A DNA stretch of 7,148 nt from Micrococcales bacterium (GCA_002694095.1 NZLD01000055.1:10410-17557); one strand, 5' to 3'. Positions 1 to 5,396 are shown, counted from the stretch's first letter. Program-made: numbers and translations. Notes: generated from the letters alone by a model not told the origin.

Positions 1-87
1 GGTCGATGCTGCGTCGCGTACGTGCTGTCGGGCTATCGCCGCAGCCGTCGAATCCATGGGTAAGTCCCAGGTGAACGTGGCCGTCAT
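1..87 (-). CDS. 5' end of an unidentified gene, cut by the window edge (possibly RsbW-like ATP-binding protein)
   Basis: An ATG on the minus strand at 87-85 opens a frame that runs unbroken for 29 codons to the window edge. It is preceded by AAGGAG (minus strand, 97-92) with a 4-nt spacer, the best Shine-Dalgarno in the window. The visible peptide begins MTATFTWDLPMDS, followed by an alanine-rich stretch and then ARQHVRDAAS. This pattern loosely resembles the N-terminus of actinobacterial HATPase_c anti-sigma or serine-kinase-like (RsbW-type) proteins, where a short strand is followed by an A/R-rich helix ending in RxxVRD. With only 29 residues and no ATP-binding N or G boxes in view, the family guess is weak. 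That a gene starts here is better supported, by the ribosome binding site, the open frame and the divergent arrangement with parA (33 bp between start codons). Confidence 0.5.
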   Translation of the reverse strand, partial: MTATFTWDLPMDSTAAAIARQHVRDAAST

Positions 88-108
88 CACGCTCCTTCGT
101 CCACCCTC

Positions 109-117
109 CACAATAGA
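109..117. promoter_or_regulatory. Possible overlapping back-to-back -10 elements for parA (+) and the left-edge gene (-)
   Basis: On the plus strand CACAAT (109-114) matches TATAAT at 4 of 6 positions and ends 6 nt before the parA GTG, so the transcript would begin at or next to the start codon. Read on the minus strand, the same bases give TATTGT (115-110). This would start the left-edge gene's transcript near 103, giving a leader of about 16 nt that contains its AAGGAG. No convincing -35 box is seen for either direction. Confidence 0.35.
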
Positions 118-120
118 CGC

Positions 121-894
121 GTGGCTCGGATCATCGCGGTGGCGAACCAAAAGGGTGGAGTGGCGAAAACCACGACCGCCATCACCCTCGCTGCTGCGCT
201 CGCCGACACAGGGCACGCGGTTCTGGTGATCGATCTCGATGCGCAAGCGTGCGCGACCTTCTCCCTCGGTATTGACCCCGAGGACCTACCCCCGCGGACC
301 GTTGATTTTCTTCTCGACCACCTCCCCTCCAGCGAGAGCGCTGCCCGGATGCGCTCTGCGATCCGAACAACCGACGAGGGGTTCTCGTTGTTCCCTGCAA
401 CGTTGTCTCTTGCTTCGGCGGACGTTTCGCTCGCGGATAGACCTGCGCGTGAGCGAACTCTTTCCCGCATCCTCGACGAGATCCGAGACACTTTCGATGT
501 CATCGTGATCGACTGCTCGCCGTCTTTGGGATTGACCACGATCAATGCCCTCGTTGCGGCGGACGATGTACTCGTCCCTTTCAAGTGCGAAACCTTGTCG
601 CACCGCGGATTTGGTCAATTGATGGAGAGCATCGACGAAGTTAAGCGATGGAGCAATCCCGACCTACGGGTGGCCGGAATTGTTCCCACGATGTTCGACG
701 GCCGAACCGCGCACGCACAAGCCGTGCTGGCCGACATTGGGCCCCGATACGGCGTGCGGGTCTTCGAGCCGATTCCCCGAAGTATCCGTTTCGCCGAAGC
801 GCCAGCGGTGGGGAGGACCATCTTGGCTACCGCCCCCGATTCCCCCGGTGCTCGCGCGTACCGGCAACTCGCCGAGGACATCTCTGGCGCGTGA
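121..894 (+). CDS. ParA/Soj-family ATPase (orphan, MinD/ParA superfamily)
   Basis: This is a cytosolic ATPase of the ParA/MinD group, deviant Walker P-loop NTPases that dimerise on ATP and position DNA or protein cargo. The 257-residue product shows the deviant Walker A KGGVAKTT at residues 11-18, with signature lysine K11 and catalytic lysine K16. It also has the Walker A' strand VLVIDLDAQA (34-43), Walker B VIVIDCSPSLG (127-137), and the conserved late segment IPRSIRFAEAP (218-228). Length is normal for the short, chromosomal type without an N-terminal HTH. No ParB gene and no parS-like repeat lies beside it, so it looks like the orphan ParA-like protein found next to the DEAD-box helicase in many actinobacteria (Rv3213c in M. 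tuberculosis, by memory). The cargo is unknown. The GTG at 121 is chosen because the ParA core begins at once (MARIIAVANQKGG). It lacks a Shine-Dalgarno and is probably leaderless. Confidence 0.93.
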   Translation: MARIIAVANQKGGVAKTTTAITLAAALADTGHAVLVIDLDAQACATFSLGIDPEDLPPRTVDFLLDHLPSSESAARMRSAIRTTDEGFSLFPATLSLASADVSLADRPARERTLSRILDEIRDTFDVIVIDCSPSLGLTTINALVAADDVLVPFKCETLSHRGFGQLMESIDEVKRWSNPDLRVAGIVPTMFDGRTAHAQAVLADIGPRYGVRVFEPIPRSIRFAEAPAVGRTILATAPDSPGARAYRQLAEDISGA

Positions 895-895
895 T

Positions 896-922
896 CTAGC
901 TGGCGGCGTTCCCGCCGGCTGG
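896..922 (+). terminator. Candidate hairpin terminator of parA overlapping the helicase stop codon
   Basis: In plus-strand RNA, bases 896-906 pair with 912-922 around a 5-nt loop (CGTTC, 907-911). This gives 11 pairs including two G-U wobbles (897/921 and 901/917) and many G-C pairs. It begins 2 nt after the parA stop codon and is followed by only TTT, so it is a GC-rich hairpin with a poor U-tract, as is common in actinobacteria. In helicase (minus-strand) RNA the wobble positions become A-C mismatches and the hairpin lies within the last codons, so it fits better as the parA terminator. Confidence 0.5.
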
Positions 923-2632
923 TTTGCCTCCGTGCGTGCGGCGGCGATGGCGGCGGCGCGGCTTGCTCCCGTCGGATGAAGACGACCCCGACGAGTTGCT
1001 CGATGTCTGTGTTGAGGAGGACTTACCCGAGGAGGATTTCCCCGAGGACGACTTCCCGACGGACGTGCTGGAGCCACGGCGCTTCGAACCACCCGAGCGT
1101 TGTCTGTTGCCGCCGCGACGGTCATCCCGCGAGCGCGGACCGCCGGTGCGCTTTCCGGTTTCTCCTACATCTTCAACCTGCTCAGCAGACAATCCAGCAC
1201 GAGTGCGCTGGTCTTTGGGCAGTCGACCAGTGGTTCCCTCGGGTATGCCGAGTCCTGTGAACACATGGGGGCTGGTGGAGTAGGTCTCCAGAGGATCTTT
1301 GAAGGGTAGCTTCAGTGCCCGATCGATCATCTGCCAGCGCGCGATGTCCTCCCAGTCGACTAACGTGACCGCGACTCCCGACGCTCCGGCTCGACCGGTG
1401 CGACCGATTCTGTGCAGGTAGGTCTTCTCGTCATCCGGGCATTCGTAGTTGATGACATGCGTGACGCCATCGACATCGATGCCGCGGGCGGCAACATCGG
1501 TGGCGACGAGAACGTCGACTTTGCCGGAGCGGAATGCGCGCAACGCTTGTTCACGCGCTCCCTGCCCGAGATCACCATGAACCGATCCCACGGCGAAGCC
1601 CCGCTCGGTGAGATCGTCGGTGATTTTCTGCGCCTTTCGCTTCGTGCGCGTGAAGATCATCGTCAGGCCGCGGTCTTTCGCCTGCAGAACGCGTGCCAGC
1701 AACTCCACCTTGTCCATCGGGTGAGCGCGCCAGACGTGCTGTTCGATCGCATCGACGGTTGCGCTGTCATCCCCGGGGTCGATCGCCCGCATGTGGGTCG
1801 GCTGGTTCATGTAGCGACGCGCGAGAGCGATGATCTGGCCCGGCATGGTGGCGGAGAACAACATCGTCTGCCGGTTGGTTGGAACAAGGGCGACGATCTT
1901 CTCGACATCGGGGAGGAACCCCATGTCGAGCATTTCGTCCGCCTCATCGAGCACGAGCTCGCGTACGTGCGAGAGATCGAGATCGCCTCGACCGGCCAGA
2001 TCGATGATGCGTCCGGGCGTGCCGACGACGACGTCGATTCCTGCGCGAAGCGCGTCTATTTGCGGCTCGTAGGCCCTGCCTCCGTAGATCGAGAGCACCC
2101 GAATGCCCAGCCCAGCACCGGCTTGCTCGATATCTGTCGCGACTTGGAGAGCCAACTCACGTGTGGGGCAGACGATCAGACCCTGGGGCTTGTTCTGTGC
2201 CGCCTCGGGAAGTTGGGCGTAGTCCTCGCTGGCTGGCGCCGCGATGCGTTGGATGAGCGGGATACCGAACCCCAACGTCTTACCGGTTCCGGTCTTCGCT
2301 TGACCGATGACGTCTCGGCCCTCGAGCGCCAGACCAAGGCACATTTCCTGAATGGGGAAAGCGGTGGTGATGCCGTGACTGGCCAAGGCCTCGACGACGG
2401 GTGTGCTGACGCCAAGTTCGGCGAAAGTCTTGGGCTCGGCTGGATTCGGGTCAGCGGCTACCGGCTCAGCGGTGTCGGGATCCGTAGCGCCGGACGACGC
2501 GGCTTGGTCGATGAGTTGGTCGTTCGTGGTGCTCAGCAGAACTCCTGGGTTCGGGAAGCACCGTGAGTGCGTCCGAGGTGGGTCGGTGAAGCGACACCGA
2601 CGGCGAGATTCGATGTCCCGCGATGACCCCAT
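896..2632 (-). CDS. DEAD-box ATP-dependent RNA helicase with basic, Ser/Gly-rich C-terminal tail
   Basis: ATP-dependent RNA helicase of superfamily 2, acting in ribosome assembly, RNA decay or cold adaptation in this family. Motifs in order, numbered from the 2632 ATG: Q-motif region F70 to Q95; motif I AKTGTGKT 112-119; Ia PTRELA 156-161; GG 184-185; Ib TPGR 205-208; II DEAD 229-232; III SAT 260-262; IV around IFTRTK 326-331; V ATDVAARGIDV 377-387; VI HRIGRTGR 407-414. All catalytic motifs are intact. Residues from about 494 to the end are a low-complexity tail rich in S, G, K and R, ending in an Arg-rich patch, likely an RNA-binding extension. The coordinates use the outermost ATG (2632). 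The first 32 codons (Arg/Cys/Pro-rich) do not look like helicase sequence, and a CTG at 2536, 5 nt after AGGAG, giving (M)STTNDQLIDQ, may be the real start (546 aa). It resembles the helicase called RhlE/Rv3211 in mycobacteria; the exact subgroup is uncertain. Confidence 0.95.
   Translation of the reverse strand: MGSSRDIESRRRCRFTDPPRTHSRCFPNPGVLLSTTNDQLIDQAASSGATDPDTAEPVAADPNPAEPKTFAELGVSTPVVEALASHGITTAFPIQEMCLGLALEGRDVIGQAKTGTGKTLGFGIPLIQRIAAPASEDYAQLPEAAQNKPQGLIVCPTRELALQVATDIEQAGAGLGIRVLSIYGGRAYEPQIDALRAGIDVVVGTPGRIIDLAGRGDLDLSHVRELVLDEADEMLDMGFLPDVEKIVALVPTNRQTMLFSATMPGQIIALARRYMNQPTHMRAIDPGDDSATVDAIEQHVWRAHPMDKVELLARVLQAKDRGLTMIFTRTKRKAQKITDDLTERGFAVGSVHGDLGQGAREQALRAFRSGKVDVLVATDVAARGIDVDGVTHVINYECPDDEKTYLHRIGRTGRAGASGVAVTLVDWEDIARWQMIDRALKLPFKDPLETYSTSPHVFTGLGIPEGTTGRLPKDQRTRAGLSAEQVEDVGETGKRTGGPRSRDDRRGGNRQRSGGSKRRGSSTSVGKSSSGKSSSGKSSSTQTSSNSSGSSSSDGSKPRRRHRRRTHGGKPAGGNAAS
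1013..1057 (-). repeat. Three 15-bp imperfect tandem repeats coding GKSSS in the helicase tail
   Basis: Helicase residues 526-540 read GKSSS three times. The repeat is visible in the DNA as three adjacent 15-bp units, each with a GAGGA(C/G) core on the plus strand, that differ at a few bases. It lies inside the low-complexity tail and could vary in copy number between strains. Confidence 0.6.
2542..2546 (-). promoter_or_regulatory. Shine-Dalgarno AGGAG that points to a CTG start for the helicase
   Basis: Minus strand AGGAG lies 5 nt upstream of a CTG (2536-2534) that is in frame with the helicase. The outer ATG at 2632 has no comparable site, and it falls within a TACCAT sequence (minus, 2637-2632) that could be a -10 element. 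No ATG, GTG or TTG lies in frame between 2536 and the Q motif. Confidence 0.4.
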
Positions 2633-2677
2633 GGTACCGGCCGGGCGAGATCCCTGCCGTCACTAGGGCTGGGTGGC

Positions 2678-2683
2678 TAACCT
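2678..2683 (+). promoter_or_regulatory. -10 element TAACCT of the ferritin-like gene
   Basis: TAACCT fits the actinobacterial TAnnnT -10 pattern and ends 9 nt before the ATG at 2693. Transcription would start about 2-3 nt before that ATG, or at it, giving a leaderless or nearly leaderless mRNA. The alternative GTG at 2684 would lie between the -10 and the transcript start and so would not be translated. The surrounding 10-mer GGCTAACCTG (2675-2684) recurs exactly in the TetR gene promoter on the minus strand (4439-4430). No clear -35 is seen. Confidence 0.45.
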
Positions 2684-2692
2684 GTGGTCATC

Positions 2693-3400
2693 ATGATTGA
2701 CGGCTCCACACCTTTCGACTCGACGGATGCGGCCCTGTCCGATCCGTCGTATCGGGCCGCCCTGGTCGACCTTTTCGGCGTGCTTGCGTACGGCGAGCTC
2801 GTGGCGTTCGAGCGCTTGGCGGCGGATGCCGCGATGGCGCCGCGAGTGGAAGACAAGGCCGCTCTGGCAGGCATGGCCACGTCCGAGTACCGCCACTTCC
2901 TATCGCTGAAGGATCGCCTCTCCGACCTTGGCGTCGATCCCAATGAAGCGATGGAGCCGTTTCGGCAACCGATTGATGAGTTTCATGCGCACACCAAGCC
3001 GGCGGACTGGTTGGAAGGGTTGGTGAAGGCCTACGTGGGCGACGGCATCGGGACCGACTTCTATCGCGAAATCTCGGCTTTTGTTGATCCGGCGAGTCGT
3101 GAGTTGGTGCTCGATGTGTGTGAGGACCTCGGACAATCCGCGTTCGCGGTCGATCGTGTGCGCTCGGCGATTGCCGCTGACCCGCGGGTGGCCGGCCGGC
3201 TCGCGCTGTGGGGGCGACGTCTGGTCGGTGAGGCGTTGTCCCAAGCCCAGCGAGTGGCGGCCGACCGCGATGCGCTGTCCGCCCTGCTTGTCGGCGGAGC
3301 CGATCGACCGGGTGTTGACCTTGCCGAGATCGGCCGGATGCTGGCCAGACTTACCGACAACCACACGCGCCGGATGCAAGAGTTGGGCTTGGCCGCCTAG
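2693..3400 (+). CDS. Ferritin-like fold protein, MiaE-like (MiaE_2 type)
   Basis: The predicted protein of 235 residues is almost entirely helical, with the layout of the actinobacterial ferritin-like / tRNA-hydroxylase-like (MiaE_2) family. MiaE proper is a diiron monooxygenase acting on 2-methylthio-isopentenyl-adenosine in tRNA; the activity of the actinobacterial relatives is not established. The first half carries the expected carboxylate E35 (AYGELVAFE) and the pair E65-xx-H68 (SEYRHF). In the second half the matching positions appear as D117 (YVGDGIGTDFY) and E144 followed by GQ (EDLGQSAF), without an obvious ExxH, so the second iron site may be altered. The C-terminal part (RLALWGRRLVGEALSQAQR, then TDNHTRRMQELGL) is helical. 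The ATG at 2693 is chosen over the GTG at 2684 because of the -10 position. It is divergent from the helicase and convergent with the DUF3107 gene, 35 bp apart. Confidence 0.85.
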   Translation: MIDGSTPFDSTDAALSDPSYRAALVDLFGVLAYGELVAFERLAADAAMAPRVEDKAALAGMATSEYRHFLSLKDRLSDLGVDPNEAMEPFRQPIDEFHAHTKPADWLEGLVKAYVGDGIGTDFYREISAFVDPASRELVLDVCEDLGQSAFAVDRVRSAIAADPRVAGRLALWGRRLVGEALSQAQRVAADRDALSALLVGGADRPGVDLAEIGRMLARLTDNHTRRMQELGLAA

Positions 3401-3435
3401 GAAGAGGTCGGGTCACTCCCGGGGCGAGCGTGAAG

Positions 3436-3672
3436 TTAGGAAGCGCTCCCGAAACCGACTTTGCGGCTTGCGGCCGGACCTATCTCGACGTACGCGATCT
3501 TCGCGGACGGAACCAGAACCGTGCGTCCCCGGGAATCGGTGAGCGAGAGAAGCGTTCCCTTGTCGATCGCCGACGACACAGCTTTGGTGATCGCCTCCGC
3601 AGTCTCGTCGCTCTCAACCGTTATCTCTCGGGGTGTATCGACGACTCCGACCTTGATCTCCACCGCTGTCAT
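3436..3672 (-). CDS. DUF3107 family small protein (TB9.4/Rv3208A-like)
   Basis: Small cytosolic protein of 78 residues, with no signal peptide or membrane segment. It shows the DUF3107 pattern: N-terminal strand VEIKVGVVDTPREITVES (4-21), a helix with an E/A-rich face (TAEAITKAVSSAI), then LLSLTDSRGRTVLVPSAKIAYVEIG (41-65), and the terminal KVGFG (71-75). The family is almost confined to Actinobacteria and has no established function; in mycobacteria the homologue is known as TB9.4 (Rv3208A). The ATG at 3672 is chosen because it follows AGGAAAGG (minus, 3681-3674) at a short spacing and the family motif begins right after it. An upstream in-frame ATG at 3723 would add 17 non-conserved residues. 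It lies 83 bp downstream of the TetR gene on the same strand, so co-transcription is likely. A possible private -10, TAGTCT (minus, 3734-3729), has no matching -35. Confidence 0.88.
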   Translation of the reverse strand: MTAVEIKVGVVDTPREITVESDETAEAITKAVSSAIDKGTLLSLTDSRGRTVLVPSAKIAYVEIGPAASRKVGFGSAS

Positions 3673-3755
3673 CCCTTTCCTCGACTCTTCGTGTTGCGCT
3701 GACGTTGTGTGCTCGCCGGGCAATCACGAGACTACGCGACCATGGGCGATAGCGC

Positions 3756-4424
3756 CTATTGCGAGGGCTCTCCCGGCGGATGGGTGAGAGGAAAGCTCCG
3801 GATGCCGCGCCAGGCTAGTGATGCAACGAGGTCGGCGGACTCCTCCAGAGTGGTCTCCGATTGATCGGACGTTAACCAGCGACTGGCGGCTACTTGGGCC
3901 AGCCCCTGAAGTCCCGACCCAAGAAGCATGGCCTGCTCGTGACGAAGGCCGGTGTCGGCGGAGATGACGTCCGCGATTTTGCTGGCAATGGCTTCGTGCG
4001 CACGATCGACACGTTCCCTCACGGCTGATTCGTTCATCACGTCACTTTCGAACACCAGTCGAAAAGCACTGTTCCGGTCCGCGACGAAGGCGAAGTACGC
4101 GCGCATGGTGGCCCCGACTCTCTCCTTGTTGTCGGTGGTGCTGGCCAGTGCGGTGTCCGCTGAGTGAAGAAGTTCTTCGATCCCTCGATCCAGCAGTGCG
4201 AGGTAGAGCTCGAGTTTGCTCGGGAAGTGCTGGTAGAGCACCGGCTTCGTGACCCCGGCGGCGTCGGCAATCTCGTCCATACCGGCGGAGTGATAGCCCC
4301 GGTCCATGAAGACCTTGCGCGCCTGCGTCATGACCTGCTCGCGCCGCTGCTCGCGCGGCATCCGGGTCCCCTTCGTGCCGGAAGCCTCCGTGGGCACAGA
4401 AGTGTCGTAAGCAGCATCGGTCAC
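3756..4424 (-). CDS. fasR: TetR-family regulator, FasR-like
   Basis: DNA-binding one-component regulator of 222 residues. The N-terminal TetR HTH runs from about residue 22 to 75, beginning RMPREQRREQVM. Helix 1 covers 24-41, then AGMDEIADAAGVTKPVLYQHFPSKLELY holds helices 2 and 3, with TKPVLYQHF the recognition region. Residues 80-205 form the ligand and dimer domain. The HTH, the following TALASTTDNKERV, the FRLVFESD segment and the C-terminal AWRGIRSFPLTH match what I recall of M. tuberculosis FasR (Rv3208). FasR activates the fas-acpS fatty acid synthase operon and releases DNA when bound to long-chain acyl-CoA. The neighbouring DUF3107 gene supports orthology. About 20 extra non-conserved residues precede the HTH. 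The GTG at 4424 follows a TAACCT -10 by 6 nt, consistent with a leaderless mRNA. No fas or acpS gene is in this window. An inverted repeat in the shared promoter region suggests autoregulation and control of the divergent ABC operon. The TetR assignment is firm and the FasR name is likely but not certain. Confidence 0.9.
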   Translation of the reverse strand: MTDAAYDTSVPTEASGTKGTRMPREQRREQVMTQARKVFMDRGYHSAGMDEIADAAGVTKPVLYQHFPSKLELYLALLDRGIEELLHSADTALASTTDNKERVGATMRAYFAFVADRNSAFRLVFESDVMNESAVRERVDRAHEAIASKIADVISADTGLRHEQAMLLGSGLQGLAQVAASRWLTSDQSETTLEESADLVASLAWRGIRSFPLTHPPGEPSQ

Positions 4425-4430
4425 CCGTTC

Positions 4431-4436
4431 AGGTTA
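4431..4436 (-). promoter_or_regulatory. -10 element TAACCT of the TetR gene (leaderless)
   Basis: On the minus strand TAACCT ends exactly 6 nt before the GTG start of the regulator, so the transcript should begin at the start codon. No ribosome binding site is present. The flanks match the ferritin-like gene promoter over 10 bases (GGCTAACCTG). The -35 would fall near 4454-4460, inside the candidate operator. Confidence 0.5.
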
Positions 4437-4447
4437 GCCCCCGAGCG

Positions 4448-4472
4448 CCGTACTCTTGTTGTGTGAGTACGG
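4448..4472. promoter_or_regulatory. Candidate TetR operator: perfect inverted repeat CCGTACTC-N9-GAGTACGG
   Basis: The arms at 4448-4455 and 4465-4472 are perfect 8-base reverse complements with a 9-bp spacer, 25 bp in all. The repeat covers the -10, the expected transcription start and the start codon of the ABC ATPase gene, and overlaps the expected -35 of the divergent regulator. Size and symmetry suit a TetR dimer or dimer pair. Assignment to the adjacent regulator rests on position; no second copy was noticed in the window. Confidence 0.55.
4451..4456 (+). promoter_or_regulatory. -10 element TACTCT of the ABC exporter operon (leaderless)
   Basis: TACTCT fits TAnnnT and ends 6 nt before the GTG at 4463, placing the transcript start at the start codon. 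There is no Shine-Dalgarno. The element lies inside the inverted repeat 4448-4472, so a protein bound there would block RNA polymerase. The -35 region (about 4428-4433, TTCAGG) matches the consensus poorly. Confidence 0.5.
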
Positions 4473-5392
4473 ATGCGCCCGAGATCGTCCTCGAGATGAG
4501 GGGTGTGACGGTCATGTACGGCTCAGCCCGGGGGATCGAAGACGTCTCGCTATCCGTGCCGGCAGGACAGGTCACAGGGCTTCTCGGCCCGAGCGGGTCG
4601 GGCAAGACAACGTTGCTGCGGGCGGTGCTCGACCTTGTTCACCCACAACAGGGCTCTATCGACATCGTGACGACGAGTTCCAAAGACCGGCGTGCTCGAG
4701 CCAACGTGGCCTACCTGCCGGGCGACTTGTCCCTTCCGGGGCGGCTGACCGGCAAGGCCCTCCTGCGACGATTCAGTGCAGCCGGTGGTGGGTTGGATCC
4801 GACTCGGGTGGAATCACTAACCGAGCGCCTCGGGGTCGACCTGGCCAGGCCCGTGGGCACATTGTCCAAGGGCAACCGGCAGAAGGTCGGCTTGGTACTC
4901 GCCTTTGCCAAGAACGCCCGAGTCCTCCTGCTCGACGAGCCAACATCCGGACTCGACCCGTTGCTTCAGAGAGAATTCGCCGCGCTCGTCTACGAAGCAG
5001 TGAACGCCGGAGCCGCGGTAGTTCTGTCCAGTCACGTGATGTCCGAACTCGAAGATCTCGCTGACCGTGTTGCCGTTCTTCGGGAAGGTCGATTGGTCGC
5101 GGTAGAGACGATCGATCAGTTGCGTGCACGGGCTCGACAACGCATTCGCATCCGGACAGTGGACGCGAATGCAACCGACGCTTGCCGCGACAGTCTCGCT
5201 CGGCTGCCAGGCGTCGATGCGCATGCGGCAGACGCGGTGATCGATGCGACTGTCACCGGAGAGGTCGATCGGATCATTAAGGCGCTGGCGGAACACTCCG
5301 TGCAGTCGATCGAATCCGTCGGCGGCGAACTCGATGAAGTCCTCCTGGACTTCTATTCAGATGAACGCTACGCACCGAAGGTTGGTGAGTAG
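4463..5392 (+). CDS. ABC transporter ATP-binding protein (ABC-2 exporter type)
   Basis: ATPase subunit (309 residues) that powers the ABC-2 permease encoded immediately downstream; the substrate is unknown. Visible motifs: Walker A GPSGSGKT 42-49, signature LSKGNRQKV 134-142 (an LSGGQ variant), Walker B VLLLDEP 154-160, D-loop SGLDP 162-166, and switch histidine H191 (SSHVMSELE). The Q-loop position reads AYLPGDLSLP (83-92), with glycine in place of the usual glutamine, a form I recall in part of the multidrug/antibiotic exporter ATPase group. Residues from about 225 on form a C-terminal domain like the small DUF4162-type extension of such ATPases, ending ELDEVLLDFYSDE. The GTG at 4463 is favoured by the -10 spacing and by the reading into VLEMRGVTVMYG. 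It is first of a three-gene operon and divergent from the FasR-like regulator, 38 bp away. Confidence 0.94.
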   Translation: MSTDAPEIVLEMRGVTVMYGSARGIEDVSLSVPAGQVTGLLGPSGSGKTTLLRAVLDLVHPQQGSIDIVTTSSKDRRARANVAYLPGDLSLPGRLTGKALLRRFSAAGGGLDPTRVESLTERLGVDLARPVGTLSKGNRQKVGLVLAFAKNARVLLLDEPTSGLDPLLQREFAALVYEAVNAGAAVVLSSHVMSELEDLADRVAVLREGRLVAVETIDQLRARARQRIRIRTVDANATDACRDSLARLPGVDAHAADAVIDATVTGEVDRIIKALAEHSVQSIESVGGELDEVLLDFYSDERYAPKVGE

Positions 5393-5396
5393 GCCG

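Noticed and set aside
664..1125. Minus-strand 153-codon frame across the end of parA and the helicase tail
   Set aside because: It is Arg/Pro/Ala-rich, overlaps two confident genes and shows no family features; a shadow frame.
1412..2566. 384-codon open frame on the plus strand opposite the helicase
   Set aside because: It lies entirely antisense to well-conserved helicase motifs, has no recognisable domain, and is explained by GC-rich codon use leaving the opposite frame open.
3409..3451. Short hairpins between the ferritin-like gene and the DUF3107 gene (CGGG/CCCG at 3409-3421; GAGCG/CGCTC at 3426-3448)
   Set aside because: The stems are only 4-5 bp, with no U-tract and competing pairings; too weak to call a terminator without folding and 3'-end data.
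3673..3723. 17-residue upstream extension of the DUF3107 protein from an ATG at 3723
   Set aside because: The internal ATG at 3672 has a good ribosome binding site and matches the family's usual N-terminus.
3740..3756. GGCG-CTAT-CGCC stem just after the TetR stop codon
   Set aside because: A 4-bp stem without a U-tract; more likely read through into the DUF3107 gene.
4456..5064. 202-codon plus frame starting just before the ABC ATPase
   Set aside because: It is a frame-shifted reading of the ATPase gene, which has all its motifs in the other frame; the product is Arg-rich with no domain.
5244..5396. N-terminal extension of the permease frame overlapping the ATPase C-terminus
   Set aside because: The 51 extra residues are a hydrophilic frame-shifted reading of the ATPase end. 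The membrane protein begins properly at the ATG at 5397, or at most the GTG at 5385.
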